From positions 1 through 6,436 of the forward strand of contig CAIVDG010000078.1 of NCBI GenBank assembly GCA_903904615.1: DNA of 6,436 nt, in the 5' to 3' direction. The notes under the pieces are model-generated. The model had not been told where the DNA came from, made no database searches, and saw only the letters and a list, made by a program, of their open reading frames with translations. How positions within the stretch are numbered: position 1 is the first letter of the stretch; each line of letters opens with the position of its first letter. Made by a program: the position numbers and the translations under genes. The DNA is from an uncultured Acidimicrobiaceae bacterium (GTDB taxonomy: Bacteria > Actinomycetota > Acidimicrobiia > Acidimicrobiales > Ilumatobacteraceae). This document shows positions 1-5,983 of the stretch, piece after piece.

Positions 1-11
1 CGAGGTGCCAT
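1..11 (-). CDS. possible start of a divergent gene (first codons only)
   Basis: On the minus strand an ATG (complement of 9-11) is preceded by GGAGGG (complement of 16-21) at about 4 nt, which is a near-ideal Shine-Dalgarno arrangement. Only three full codons (M-A-P) lie in the window, so no product can be named. The call rests solely on the ribosome-binding site and on divergent placement relative to murJ. If real, the 93 nt between this start and murJ would be a shared divergent promoter region. A chance match is quite possible. Confidence 0.3.
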
Positions 12-91
12 AAGACCCTCCAACCTAGTGCCAGAGCCCGAAAGAAGGGTCATTGGGATAGGAAACTCCCTAAGCACCAGCCCGTAGCACC

Positions 92-97
92 TAACCT
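92..97 (+). promoter_or_regulatory. putative -10 box of a leaderless murJ transcript
   Basis: TAACCT matches the TANNNT -10 pattern and ends 7 nt before the murJ ATG, so the predicted transcription start falls on or next to the start codon. No Shine-Dalgarno sequence is visible before the ATG, which agrees with leaderless initiation, a mode common in actinobacteria. I see no good -35 hexamer. The same CACCTA context is found before the dGTPase gene at 4097-4102. Confidence 0.4.
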
Positions 98-104
98 GAC
101 CGTC

Positions 105-1688
105 ATGTTCAAAGACACGCTTGTGGTGGCTCTCGGGACAGCTTTGTCCCGATTCACAGGCCTCCTCAGAGTGGTGGTCTTTGGCGTCATCATCGGTCAG
201 ACCGCACTTGCGGACGCTTTTGACGGCGCGAACAACTCGCCGAACTCCATCTATGAGCTACTTGTTGGCGGCCTCTTGGCGGCAAGTTTGGTGCCGCTAT
301 TTACTCGCTTCGCCGAAGACGACGACGAAGAAGCGACACAGACCGTTGTCTCTACGTCACTCATCGTTCTTGCCGGCGCAACTGTCGTTGCAGTGCTCGC
401 CGCTCCGCTCATCTTCCGTTTGTTCTCACTTCATCCAAGTGAATTGGTAGACGCAGATCAGTTCCGTCGCGCCGGAACAGCCATGACTCGCATCTTCCTC
501 GTTCAGATTTTCTTCTATGGCCTCACCGCCATTGGATCTGCACTACTCAACTCTCGCCGCAAATTCTTCGCCGCAGCATGGGCACCCGTGCTGTCTAATG
601 TGGTCACCATCACGTTGCTTCTCGTCATTCCCTTCACACGCGACGGAACACCCGATCTTTCAGATGTCTTAAACGATCACACCTTCTTCTTCTTGCTCAC
701 CATGTCCGCTACCGGTGGAATTATGGCTATGGGACTTGTGCTGATTCCCGCCTTGAAGCACGCCAACATCCCTTTCAAGTTCACGCCGAGCTTCTCGCAC
801 CCCGCAGTCCGCACCATGGTGAAGCTGTCCTCGTGGACATTTGGCTATGTGGTCACCAATCAGATTTCGCTCATTGTCATTAAGAACCTTGCGGAGCCAG
901 GCAGCGGCAACCAAGACGCGTATTCAAAAGCCTTTACGTTCTTCATGCTTCCCCATGGACTGTTGGCAATATCCATCGCAACCACCTTCGTTCCCGAACT
1001 AGTTCGCCGCGTTCGCGCTGGCGACAAGGAGGGATTCGCTACGTGGACCACATCAGGTGTTCGCTGGATCAGTATTCTCACCATTCCTGCATCTATCGCC
1101 ATGGTGGTGCTCGCTCACCCCATCATTAGCGCACTTCTCGAACACGGTCATTTCAACTCTGAAGCGGCTCACAACACTGCGCGTGCGCTCGCAGGTTTTT
1201 CAGTGGGACTAGCCGGATTCTCGCTCTACATCTTCTGCTTGCGTGGCTTCTATGCACACGAAGACACTCGCACACCGTTTTTCATCAACGTGTTCGAGAA
1301 TGCCCTCAACATTGTTCTTGCCATCGTTCTCGTAGAACGCCATGGAGTACTTGGTCTTGGCTTGTCCTTCGGAATCGCCTACATGATCGCATCGGTAGTG
1401 GTGCTGTGGTTGCTGCACACTAAGTACAGAGCAATTCAATGGACCAGTATCGGATCCATGATGTGGCGCACACTTTTTGCAAGCTCACTCATGGGTGCCG
1501 GGGTCTGGACATTTGAGTTCCTGTTGCATCCGAAGTCAGGAATGTCTCAGTTGGCTGAGCTGTTCTTGTGCGTGACGGCCGGATTCATCATCTATGTCGT
1601 TGCACTTATTGCACTCAGGGTTCCAGAGATGCAGAACTTGTCATCACTTCTGCCTCGCCGTAATACCGACGTAGACACCACGCTGTAG
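105..1688 (+). CDS. murJ: MurJ/MviN-family lipid II flippase
   Basis: 527-residue polytopic membrane protein of the MOP superfamily. MurJ moves lipid-linked peptidoglycan precursor (lipid II) from the inner to the outer face of the plasma membrane. The sequence shows roughly 14 hydrophobic segments spread from residue 5 to about 505. The N-terminal signature is present: SR..GLLR (R16 and R22, spaced like E. coli R18 and R24), ADAF with D37 (like E. coli D39), and a PN..Y..L..GG..A..VP segment at about 46-64. A short acidic loop (EDDDEE) follows at 71-76. The length matches a core MurJ; the C-terminal pseudokinase extension of mycobacterial MviN is absent. The ATG at 105 is chosen because it directly precedes TM1. 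The frame stays open upstream to the window edge but has no ATG, GTG or TTG between 3 and 104. It ends 3 nt from the convergent proB stop, with no terminator in between. Family assignment is secure; the transported substrate is inferred from the family. Confidence 0.93.
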   Translation: MFKDTLVVALGTALSRFTGLLRVVVFGVIIGQTALADAFDGANNSPNSIYELLVGGLLAASLVPLFTRFAEDDDEEATQTVVSTSLIVLAGATVVAVLAAPLIFRLFSLHPSELVDADQFRRAGTAMTRIFLVQIFFYGLTAIGSALLNSRRKFFAAAWAPVLSNVVTITLLLVIPFTRDGTPDLSDVLNDHTFFFLLTMSATGGIMAMGLVLIPALKHANIPFKFTPSFSHPAVRTMVKLSSWTFGYVVTNQISLIVIKNLAEPGSGNQDAYSKAFTFFMLPHGLLAISIATTFVPELVRRVRAGDKEGFATWTTSGVRWISILTIPASIAMVVLAHPIISALLEHGHFNSEAAHNTARALAGFSVGLAGFSLYIFCLRGFYAHEDTRTPFFINVFENALNIVLAIVLVERHGVLGLGLSFGIAYMIASVVVLWLLHTKYRAIQWTSIGSMMWRTLFASSLMGAGVWTFEFLLHPKSGMSQLAELFLCVTAGFIIYVVALIALRVPEMQNLSSLLPRRNTDVDTTL

Positions 1689-1691
1689 CAA

Positions 1692-2783
1692 CTAGCGCGT
1701 AGCGAGTACGACAAGGTCGTCGCGATGGATTGCTTCCACCACCGACATGTCGGAAAGATCGACAGTTCGTTTGCCAGCAGCGTTGCGAGCAGAATCTGCC
1801 CCCATCGCTGACATTCCACGAGCCAATAGATCTCCCGCACTATTCACCACGTTGACAACTGCCCCAACGTCGAATGAGCCACCAACAGAGACAACACCAG
1901 CAGGCAACAACGATGTGCCACGCTCCACCAATGCCTTCTGTGCTCCGTCGTCAACCGTGATTGTTCCTTCCACTTCGGCAGCAAAAGCGATCCAAAGTTT
2001 CCGCGCCGACAACTGGCGGTCGTGAGGAAGAAAGCGCGTACCAATGTTTTGGTGAGAGGCGGCACGCAAAACAGCATTGTCGGCTGCAGCCGATGCGATA
2101 ACAGCAGTAACACCAGACCACGACGCAATTTGTGCCGCAGCCAACTTGGATGACATTCCCCCACTACCTCGATCTGTACCGGCACCAGAGGTAGACACGG
2201 CAAGCAACGGATCGTCTGCTGCAACTTCAGAAATGATGGTTGCGTTGGGATTGCTGCGTGGGTCTGCAGTGAACAACCCCTCCATATCTGTCAGCAACAC
2301 CAACATGTCGGCGCCCACTAAGTGCGACAACAATGCCGCCAAGTGGTCGTTGTCTCCATAGCGAATTTCGTTATTGGCAATGGCGTCGTTCTCATTCACA
2401 ATGGGAATGCAACCCAACTCAAGCAAACGATGAATGGTGTCGCGTGCATGCAGGTACTGCTGACGATCGACGAAGTCGTGAGGAACCAACAACACTTGCG
2501 CCGCCACCAATGAATGGTGAGCAAGAGCCGCGTTATAAGCCGCCATAAGTTGAGGCTGACCAACGGCCGACACGGCCTGAAGCGACAACACATCGCTTGG
2601 GCGTTCGGTCATTCCTAAACCAGCTACGCCAGATGCAACTGCCCCAGATGTCACCAAGATGACATCGTGGCCTTCTGCACGAGCAGCTGCCAACTGGGTT
2701 GCCACAGATGAAATGACGTCAGAGCGAATACGACCGTGGTCATCGGTGAGCGATGAGGTTCCTATTTTGACAACGATGCGCAT
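1692..2783 (-). CDS. proB: glutamate 5-kinase (AAK kinase plus PUA domain)
   Basis: 363 residues, close to the ~367 of E. coli ProB. The enzyme phosphorylates L-glutamate to glutamyl 5-phosphate with ATP, the first and usually proline-inhibited step of proline biosynthesis in the cytoplasm. The amino-acid kinase domain (about 1-255) carries VVKIGTSSL with K6, TSGAVASG at 45-52, NENDA at 130-134, GDND at 143-146, TDMEGLF..DP at 165-175 and GSGGMSSKL at 206-214. A C-terminal PUA-type domain follows from about residue 271. The frame is open a further 34 codons upstream, but that part lies inside the obg 3' end and has no kinase homology. The start at 2783 gives the canonical MRIVVKIG N-terminus and leaves 10 nt after the obg stop. 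Only a weak GTAGG is seen next to the ATG, so translation may be coupled to obg. proA and nadD, frequent neighbours, do not follow; the gene ends facing murJ. Confidence 0.95.
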   Translation of the reverse strand: MRIVVKIGTSSLTDDHGRIRSDVISSVATQLAAARAEGHDVILVTSGAVASGVAGLGMTERPSDVLSLQAVSAVGQPQLMAAYNAALAHHSLVAAQVLLVPHDFVDRQQYLHARDTIHRLLELGCIPIVNENDAIANNEIRYGDNDHLAALLSHLVGADMLVLLTDMEGLFTADPRSNPNATIISEVAADDPLLAVSTSGAGTDRGSGGMSSKLAAAQIASWSGVTAVIASAAADNAVLRAASHQNIGTRFLPHDRQLSARKLWIAFAAEVEGTITVDDGAQKALVERGTSLLPAGVVSVGGSFDVGAVVNVVNSAGDLLARGMSAMGADSARNAAGKRTVDLSDMSVVEAIHRDDLVVLATR

Positions 2784-2793
2784 GCCTACAGAT

Positions 2794-4044
2794 TCACACT
2801 TCTGGAACGAATTCGAAACTGAATTGTGCGATCCACACCACGTCGCCTTCCACAACACCTGCTTTAGACAGCAATTTAGGCACACCCAGCTTTGCGAGGC
2901 GCTCGTCGATGTAGTTCAGAGCTTCAGGCGTTGTGACGTCGTTCAAGGCAACCACCCGCTCCGCACCTCGTCCGTGTACGCGGTACTCGTTGTCGCCCAA
3001 GCGCTCCACCCATGAGTGTTCTGGTTCAGGGCGCATGATGATGGTGGCTTCGGTGACGGGCTCGGCTTGACGCGCTTGGCCGACCGTTTGGGCGAGCGCA
3101 TTGACAACAGAGCGAACATTCTCGGTTGTGATAGACGACATTGACATGTGCGGCCATGCGGCGACCACGTCGGCCTCGGCGCTGTCGATCTTGGTGCCAA
3201 CAATGAGCGACGGACGTTCAAGAAGTTCAGGACGGTAATTGCCCACTTCGTGTTGAAGAATTCGCAACTGTTCTTCCGGATCAACACCATCGATTGATGC
3301 AAGGTCGACCAAGTAACACAACACGCGTGCACGCTCAATGTGCCGCAGGAACTGGTGCCCTAAGCCTTTTCCTTCACTTGCACCCTCAATAAGACCTGGA
3401 ATGTCGGCCATGACAAATTCGGTGCTGTCGTCAATTCGCACAACACCAAGATGTGGTTCAAGCGTGGTGAATGGATAGTTGGCGATTTTTGGTTTAGCAG
3501 CGGACACAGTGCTGATGAACGTGCTCTTACCCGCATTAGGGAAACCGACCAGCGCAACGTCGGCCATGAGTTTCAACTCAAGCAACAACCAACGTTCGTA
3601 TCCTTCTTCGCCCTGTTCGGCAAATGACGGTGCACGACGTTTGTTGTTCATGAACTTGTGATTACCGCGACCGCCGCGACCGCCCGATGCAGCAAGCCAC
3701 TTGTCGCCATGGTTGGTGAGGTCTGCAAGAACTTCTCCGGTGTACATGTCGCGCGCAATTGTTCCTTCGGGAACAGCCACGAAAAGATCTTCTCCGCGAC
3801 GTCCGTGCAGGTCTTTCCCCTTGCCGTGCACGCCGTTGACCGCCTTGCGGTGAGGGTGGTCTCGGAACGCCAACAACGACGCCACGTTGCGGTCTGCCAC
3901 CAGCCACACATCACCGCCCTTGCCGCCGTCTCCACCGTTCGGACCACCAAAAGCCACTGGACCTTCGCGACGGAAACTGACACAGCCAGCTCCGCCGTCT
4001 CCACCGCGCACATTTAGTTGGGCTTCGTCGACGAACACACTCAT
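2794..4044 (-). CDS. obg: Obg/CgtA GTPase, 50S ribosome assembly factor
   Basis: 416-residue essential GTPase that binds the large ribosomal subunit and is linked to assembly, stringent response and cell-cycle control. Three Obg domains are visible. The glycine-rich Obg fold (about 1-158) has runs such as RGGDGGAG and GGPNGGDGGKGG. The G domain (about 160-330) has G1 GFPNAGKST at 167-175, PFTT at 191-194, DIPG at 214-217 with LIEGA after it, and a G4 motif written TKID (284-287) instead of the usual NKxD. The C-terminal OCT domain (about 333-416) contains RPEPEHSWVER and ends in the typical aromatic ..FEF. segment. The start at 4044 gives the canonical MSVFVDEAQ. Its only upstream ribosome-binding hint is a GGA about 8 nt before the ATG. 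It is the first gene of the obg-proB unit and diverges from the dGTPase-like gene. In most bacteria rplU-rpmA lie directly upstream; here they are separated by that gene. Confidence 0.96.
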   Translation of the reverse strand: MSVFVDEAQLNVRGGDGGAGCVSFRREGPVAFGGPNGGDGGKGGDVWLVADRNVASLLAFRDHPHRKAVNGVHGKGKDLHGRRGEDLFVAVPEGTIARDMYTGEVLADLTNHGDKWLAASGGRGGRGNHKFMNNKRRAPSFAEQGEEGYERWLLLELKLMADVALVGFPNAGKSTFISTVSAAKPKIANYPFTTLEPHLGVVRIDDSTEFVMADIPGLIEGASEGKGLGHQFLRHIERARVLCYLVDLASIDGVDPEEQLRILQHEVGNYRPELLERPSLIVGTKIDSAEADVVAAWPHMSMSSITTENVRSVVNALAQTVGQARQAEPVTEATIIMRPEPEHSWVERLGDNEYRVHGRGAERVVALNDVTTPEALNYIDERLAKLGVPKLLSKAGVVEGDVVWIAQFSFEFVPEV

Positions 4045-4112
4045 AGGAACTGTCCAAGGCTACGGCCATTCACTCCCCCAAGAGCGACACACCACTCACC
4101 TATCGTGGAGAT
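4045..4112. promoter_or_regulatory. 68 nt divergent intergenic region obg / dGTPase-like gene
   Basis: This is the only space for promoters serving both obg-proB (leftward) and the dGTPase-like gene (rightward). On the minus strand TAGCCT (complement of 4057-4062) fits TANNNT and would start transcription about 6 nt before the obg ATG. On the plus strand TATCGT at 4101-4106 fits TANNNT. The two candidate start sites would be only about 60 nt apart, so the promoters must overlap or face each other back to back. No convincing -35 hexamers or operator dyads were seen. Confidence 0.45.
4101..4106 (+). promoter_or_regulatory. putative -10 box of a leaderless dGTPase-like transcript
   Basis: TATCGT fits TANNNT and ends 6 nt before the ATG at 4113, so transcription would begin at the start codon. 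GGAG at 4107-4110 lies only 2 nt from the ATG, which is too close to act as a standard Shine-Dalgarno. Leaderless initiation is therefore the simpler reading. The preceding CACC makes CACCTA, as before murJ. Confidence 0.4.
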
Positions 4113-5252
4113 ATGGATGAATCCCCCAACACCGACCGAAATAACACATGGGTCTCCACCATGAAGGGCAACACATCGTCATCCATCACGCTCGCCCATG
4201 CCGACTCGTGGGCAGGCATCGGCACCACCAACATCGCAACCCGTGGTGCCAGGGAGGCAACCGAAGACTCCACCATGGCCCCACTTGCAACGCGCGGCGT
4301 GGGCCCCGGAAACCGTGCCACGGCCGAAGATGAAGATCCGTATCGCACGTGTTTCGAGCGCGACAGAGATCGCATCCTTCACGCATCGTCATTTCGTCGC
4401 CTCGCAGGCAAAACACAAGTGTTCGTTTTCCCCGACGATCACCAGCGCACACGTCTCACTCATGCTCTAGAAGTTGCACAGGTGGCTGTTTCTGTCGCGC
4501 GAGTGCTTCGTCTCAACGTTGCACTCACCGAAGCAATTGCACTTGGGCACGATTGCGGTCATGGCCCTGGTGGTCACGCCAGCGAAGATGCATTGTCGCC
4601 TTACATCGAAGACGGATACGACCATGCTGTGTGGGGTGCAGACGTTGTCTTGCAACCGCTCAACCTGTGTCTCGAAACTCTCGATGGTATTCGTAATCAC
4701 AGTTGGTCACGTCCCGCTCCTTCAACCCCTGAAGCAGAAATTGTCAGCTGGGCCGACCGCATTGCATATGTGTGTCACGACTTTGAAGATGCCGTGTACG
4801 CAGGCGTTGTCACACCGCAACATCTCCCCGACATTGTTCGTCAGCGTTGTGGCACCACCAGGCGTCAACAACTCAGTGCGTTCATTACAGCCATGATCGA
4901 GGCAACTGCAGAAACGGGCCGCATTGGCATGGTTCCCGAAGTTGCAGAAGCACTAGCCGAATTCCGACGCTTCAATTACGACACCATCTACCACCGCGCC
5001 GAGTCACGCGTTCAGGCACAAAGCGTTATCGACATGCTGCGACCCTTGGTCGAGCACTACATCGCACACCCCATGTTGTTGCCTACGTGGCACGAGACAC
5101 CGTTCGACCCCAACACCGTCACAGCGTCTCGAGAGGCTGTCAACTACGTAGGTGGAATGACAGACCGATACGCATGCAAACAAGCGGTGGAACTCTTGCA
5201 GTACCCCGTGCACAAATTGCCACAGGGAATCGACACTCTTCTCGCCGGCTAA
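4113..5252 (+). CDS. dgt: dGTPase-like HD-domain deoxynucleotide triphosphohydrolase
   Basis: 379 residues. Dgt-family enzymes hydrolyse dGTP or other dNTPs to the deoxynucleoside and triphosphate, influencing dNTP pools; the substrate here is not provable from sequence. The family core starts at DPYRT (75-79), followed by FERDRDRILH, FRRLAGKTQVF at 94-104 and RLTHALEVAQ. Metal ligands of the HD site are H117, H146-D147 and D215 (in SWADRIAY). H155 and E158 are spaced from D147 exactly as the catalytic H126 and E129 are from D118 in E. coli Dgt. IRNHSWSR (193-200) is also family-like. The loop after HD reads CGHGPGGH where HD..G.PPFGH is usual. Residues 1-45 are a Thr/Ser/Asn-rich stretch without recognisable homology. 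An REA..DSTMAPLATR stretch at 47-61 resembles the usual pre-core segment, so the start must lie before it. 4113 is preferred because of the -10 spacing; ATG at 4161 is the alternative. The gene stands between rpmA and obg in the opposite orientation. Confidence 0.85.
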   Translation: MDESPNTDRNNTWVSTMKGNTSSSITLAHADSWAGIGTTNIATRGAREATEDSTMAPLATRGVGPGNRATAEDEDPYRTCFERDRDRILHASSFRRLAGKTQVFVFPDDHQRTRLTHALEVAQVAVSVARVLRLNVALTEAIALGHDCGHGPGGHASEDALSPYIEDGYDHAVWGADVVLQPLNLCLETLDGIRNHSWSRPAPSTPEAEIVSWADRIAYVCHDFEDAVYAGVVTPQHLPDIVRQRCGTTRRQQLSAFITAMIEATAETGRIGMVPEVAEALAEFRRFNYDTIYHRAESRVQAQSVIDMLRPLVEHYIAHPMLLPTWHETPFDPNTVTASREAVNYVGGMTDRYACKQAVELLQYPVHKLPQGIDTLLAG

Positions 5253-5266
5253 CACCGGCAAACACA

Positions 5267-5292
5267 AAGGGCGCACCTTACGGCGCGCCCTT
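5267..5292 (-). terminator. Rho-independent terminator after rpmA, possibly bidirectional
   Basis: Read on the minus strand, AAGGGCGCGCC, loop GTAA and GGTGCGCCCTT form an 11 bp stem (one G-U pair) with a GNRA-type tetraloop. It is followed by TGTGTTT, so the tail from the stem end is mostly U. It begins 24 nt after the rpmA stop. On the plus strand the same stem has one A-C mismatch and sits 14 nt after the stop of the dGTPase-like gene, with a less clean U-rich tail. It therefore serves rplU-rpmA best but may end both convergent transcripts. Confidence 0.85.
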
Positions 5293-5316
5293 CAGAGATG
5301 TGTTTGTGTTGTTGCG

Positions 5317-5571
5317 TTATTCGCCAGGAACGACGTCGACAACCTTGCGACCACGACGTTCGCCAAACTTGACGCTTCCGTCAGTGAGCGCAAACAAGGT
5401 GTCGTCTTTGCCGATACCTACGTTCTTGCCAGGGTGAGTCTTGGTTCCGCGCTGGCGGATGATGATGGTGCCCGCTGTAATAACGGTGCCATCGAAAACT
5501 TTTACGCCGAGGCGTTGTGCATTTGAGTCGCGGCCGTTTCTTGTTGAGCCGCCGCCCTTTGTCTTTGACAT
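5317..5571 (-). CDS. rpmA: 50S ribosomal protein L27
   Basis: 84 residues, the usual size. L27 is a large-subunit protein whose flexible N-terminus reaches the peptidyl transferase centre and helps position tRNA. GGGSTRNGRDSNAQRLGVK at 6-24 and IIIRQRGTK.HPG.NVGIG.DDTLFAL.DG.VKF are diagnostic. The first residues are MSKTKGGG instead of the common MAHKKGGG, and there is no Firmicutes-type cleaved N-terminal extension. The start lies 6 nt after the rplU stop. AAAGG inside the end of rplU (complement of 5582-5586) can serve as its Shine-Dalgarno at about 10 nt. It is the last gene before the terminator at 5267-5292, so obg is not co-transcribed with it. Confidence 0.97.
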   Translation of the reverse strand: MSKTKGGGSTRNGRDSNAQRLGVKVFDGTVITAGTIIIRQRGTKTHPGKNVGIGKDDTLFALTDGSVKFGERRGRKVVDVVPGE

Positions 5572-5577
5572 TCTGGA

Positions 5578-5889
5578 TCAGCCTTTCGCGATGGATGTGA
5601 TCTCGACAACGGAGTACTTCTGACGATGTCCGAAGCGACGACGCTGGTTGGTACGACGCTTGTATGTGAAGCCGTCGATTTTTGGTCCCTTTGCGGTTCC
5701 GATGACGCGACCCTTGACGGATGCGCCCTTCAACTGCTCGGGGGTGGACAAGATTGTGGAACCGTCAACGACGAGAACAGGTGTGAGAGAAACCTCAACA
5801 CCATCTTCGACATGAAGAAGCTCAAGCTGGACCTGCTGGCCCTGCGACACCTTCTCTTGCTTTCCACCGGATGCGATCACTGCGTACAT
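5578..5889 (-). CDS. rplU: 50S ribosomal protein L21
   Basis: 103 residues, the same length as typical bacterial L21. It binds 23S rRNA in the large subunit. Signatures are MYAVIASGGKQ at the N-terminus (family MYAVI..GGKQ), the KG..V.G.V segment near 54-65 and the C-terminal FTYKRR.NQRRR.GHRQ.Y at about 74-92. The start is supported by a ribosome-binding site, AGGTAGGA (complement of 5897-5904), 7 nt before the ATG. It heads a two-gene unit with rpmA; the RNase E/G gene upstream on the same strand may be part of the same transcript. Confidence 0.97.
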   Translation of the reverse strand: MYAVIASGGKQEKVSQGQQVQLELLHVEDGVEVSLTPVLVVDGSTILSTPEQLKGASVKGRVIGTAKGPKIDGFTYKRRTNQRRRFGHRQKYSVVEITSIAKG

Positions 5890-5896
5890 AGCGGTT

Positions 5897-5904
5897 TCCT
5901 ACCT
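5897..5904 (-). promoter_or_regulatory. Shine-Dalgarno sequence of rplU
   Basis: AGGTAGGA on the minus strand lies 7 nt upstream of the rplU ATG. It is the clearest ribosome-binding site among the complete genes of this window, as expected for an abundantly translated ribosomal protein, and contrasts with the sites of murJ, obg, proB and the dGTPase-like gene. Confidence 0.7.
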
Positions 5905-5918
5905 TATCTGCCATTTCT

Positions 5919-5942
5919 GGGCTCCGACACCGTGCCGAGCCC
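5919..5942 (-). promoter_or_regulatory. hairpin in the rne-rplU intergenic / rplU leader
   Basis: On the minus strand GGGCTC and GAGCCC pair as a 6 bp GC-rich stem. Inside, GGC can pair with GTC (one G-U pair) after a one-base bulge, leaving a loop of 5. It lies 29 nt before the rplU ATG and 41 nt after the RNase E/G stop, inside a 94 nt gap. The following bases (CAGAAATGG) are not U-rich, so it is not a standard intrinsic terminator. It could be an autoregulatory L21 leader element, a processing site or an mRNA stabiliser; the sequence does not decide. Confidence 0.5.
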
Positions 5943-5983
5943 TAGTTTTCACGGATTTCCTGCCAACGAACCAACCTGCTGGG

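Noticed and set aside
1..87. Plus-strand frame 1 is open from the window edge to a TAG at 85-87, possibly the end of an upstream gene.
   Set aside because: Only 28 codons, no recognisable motif, and the residue pattern gives no support; a divergent promoter region is at least as likely.
3..104. In-frame upstream extension of murJ.
   Set aside because: No ATG, GTG or TTG start in this stretch, composition is basic and unlike a membrane protein N-terminus, and MurJ homology begins at 105.
2077..2361. Open frames antisense to proB (for example 1747-2025, 2077-2361).
   Set aside because: Explained as shadows of the proB coding sequence; no ribosome-binding site or domain seen, and proB is unmistakable.
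3658..4017. 119-residue open frame antisense to the obg N-terminal region.
   Set aside because: Glycine-rich obg codons read in reverse give long stop-free frames; no independent coding signal.
4066..4080. Minus-strand GGGGGAG followed 3 nt later by an out-of-frame ATG upstream of obg.
   Set aside because: The resulting frame does not match Obg and shows no product; the canonical Obg N-terminus starts at 4044.
4186..4470. Several open frames on both strands over the start of the dGTPase-like gene.
   Set aside because: Low-complexity composition of the N-terminal region and overlap with a well-supported gene.
5244..5259. Small hairpin GCCGG / CCGGC across the stop codon of the dGTPase-like gene.
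   Set aside because: Only 5 bp, no U-tract after it, and a much stronger terminator lies 8 nt further on.
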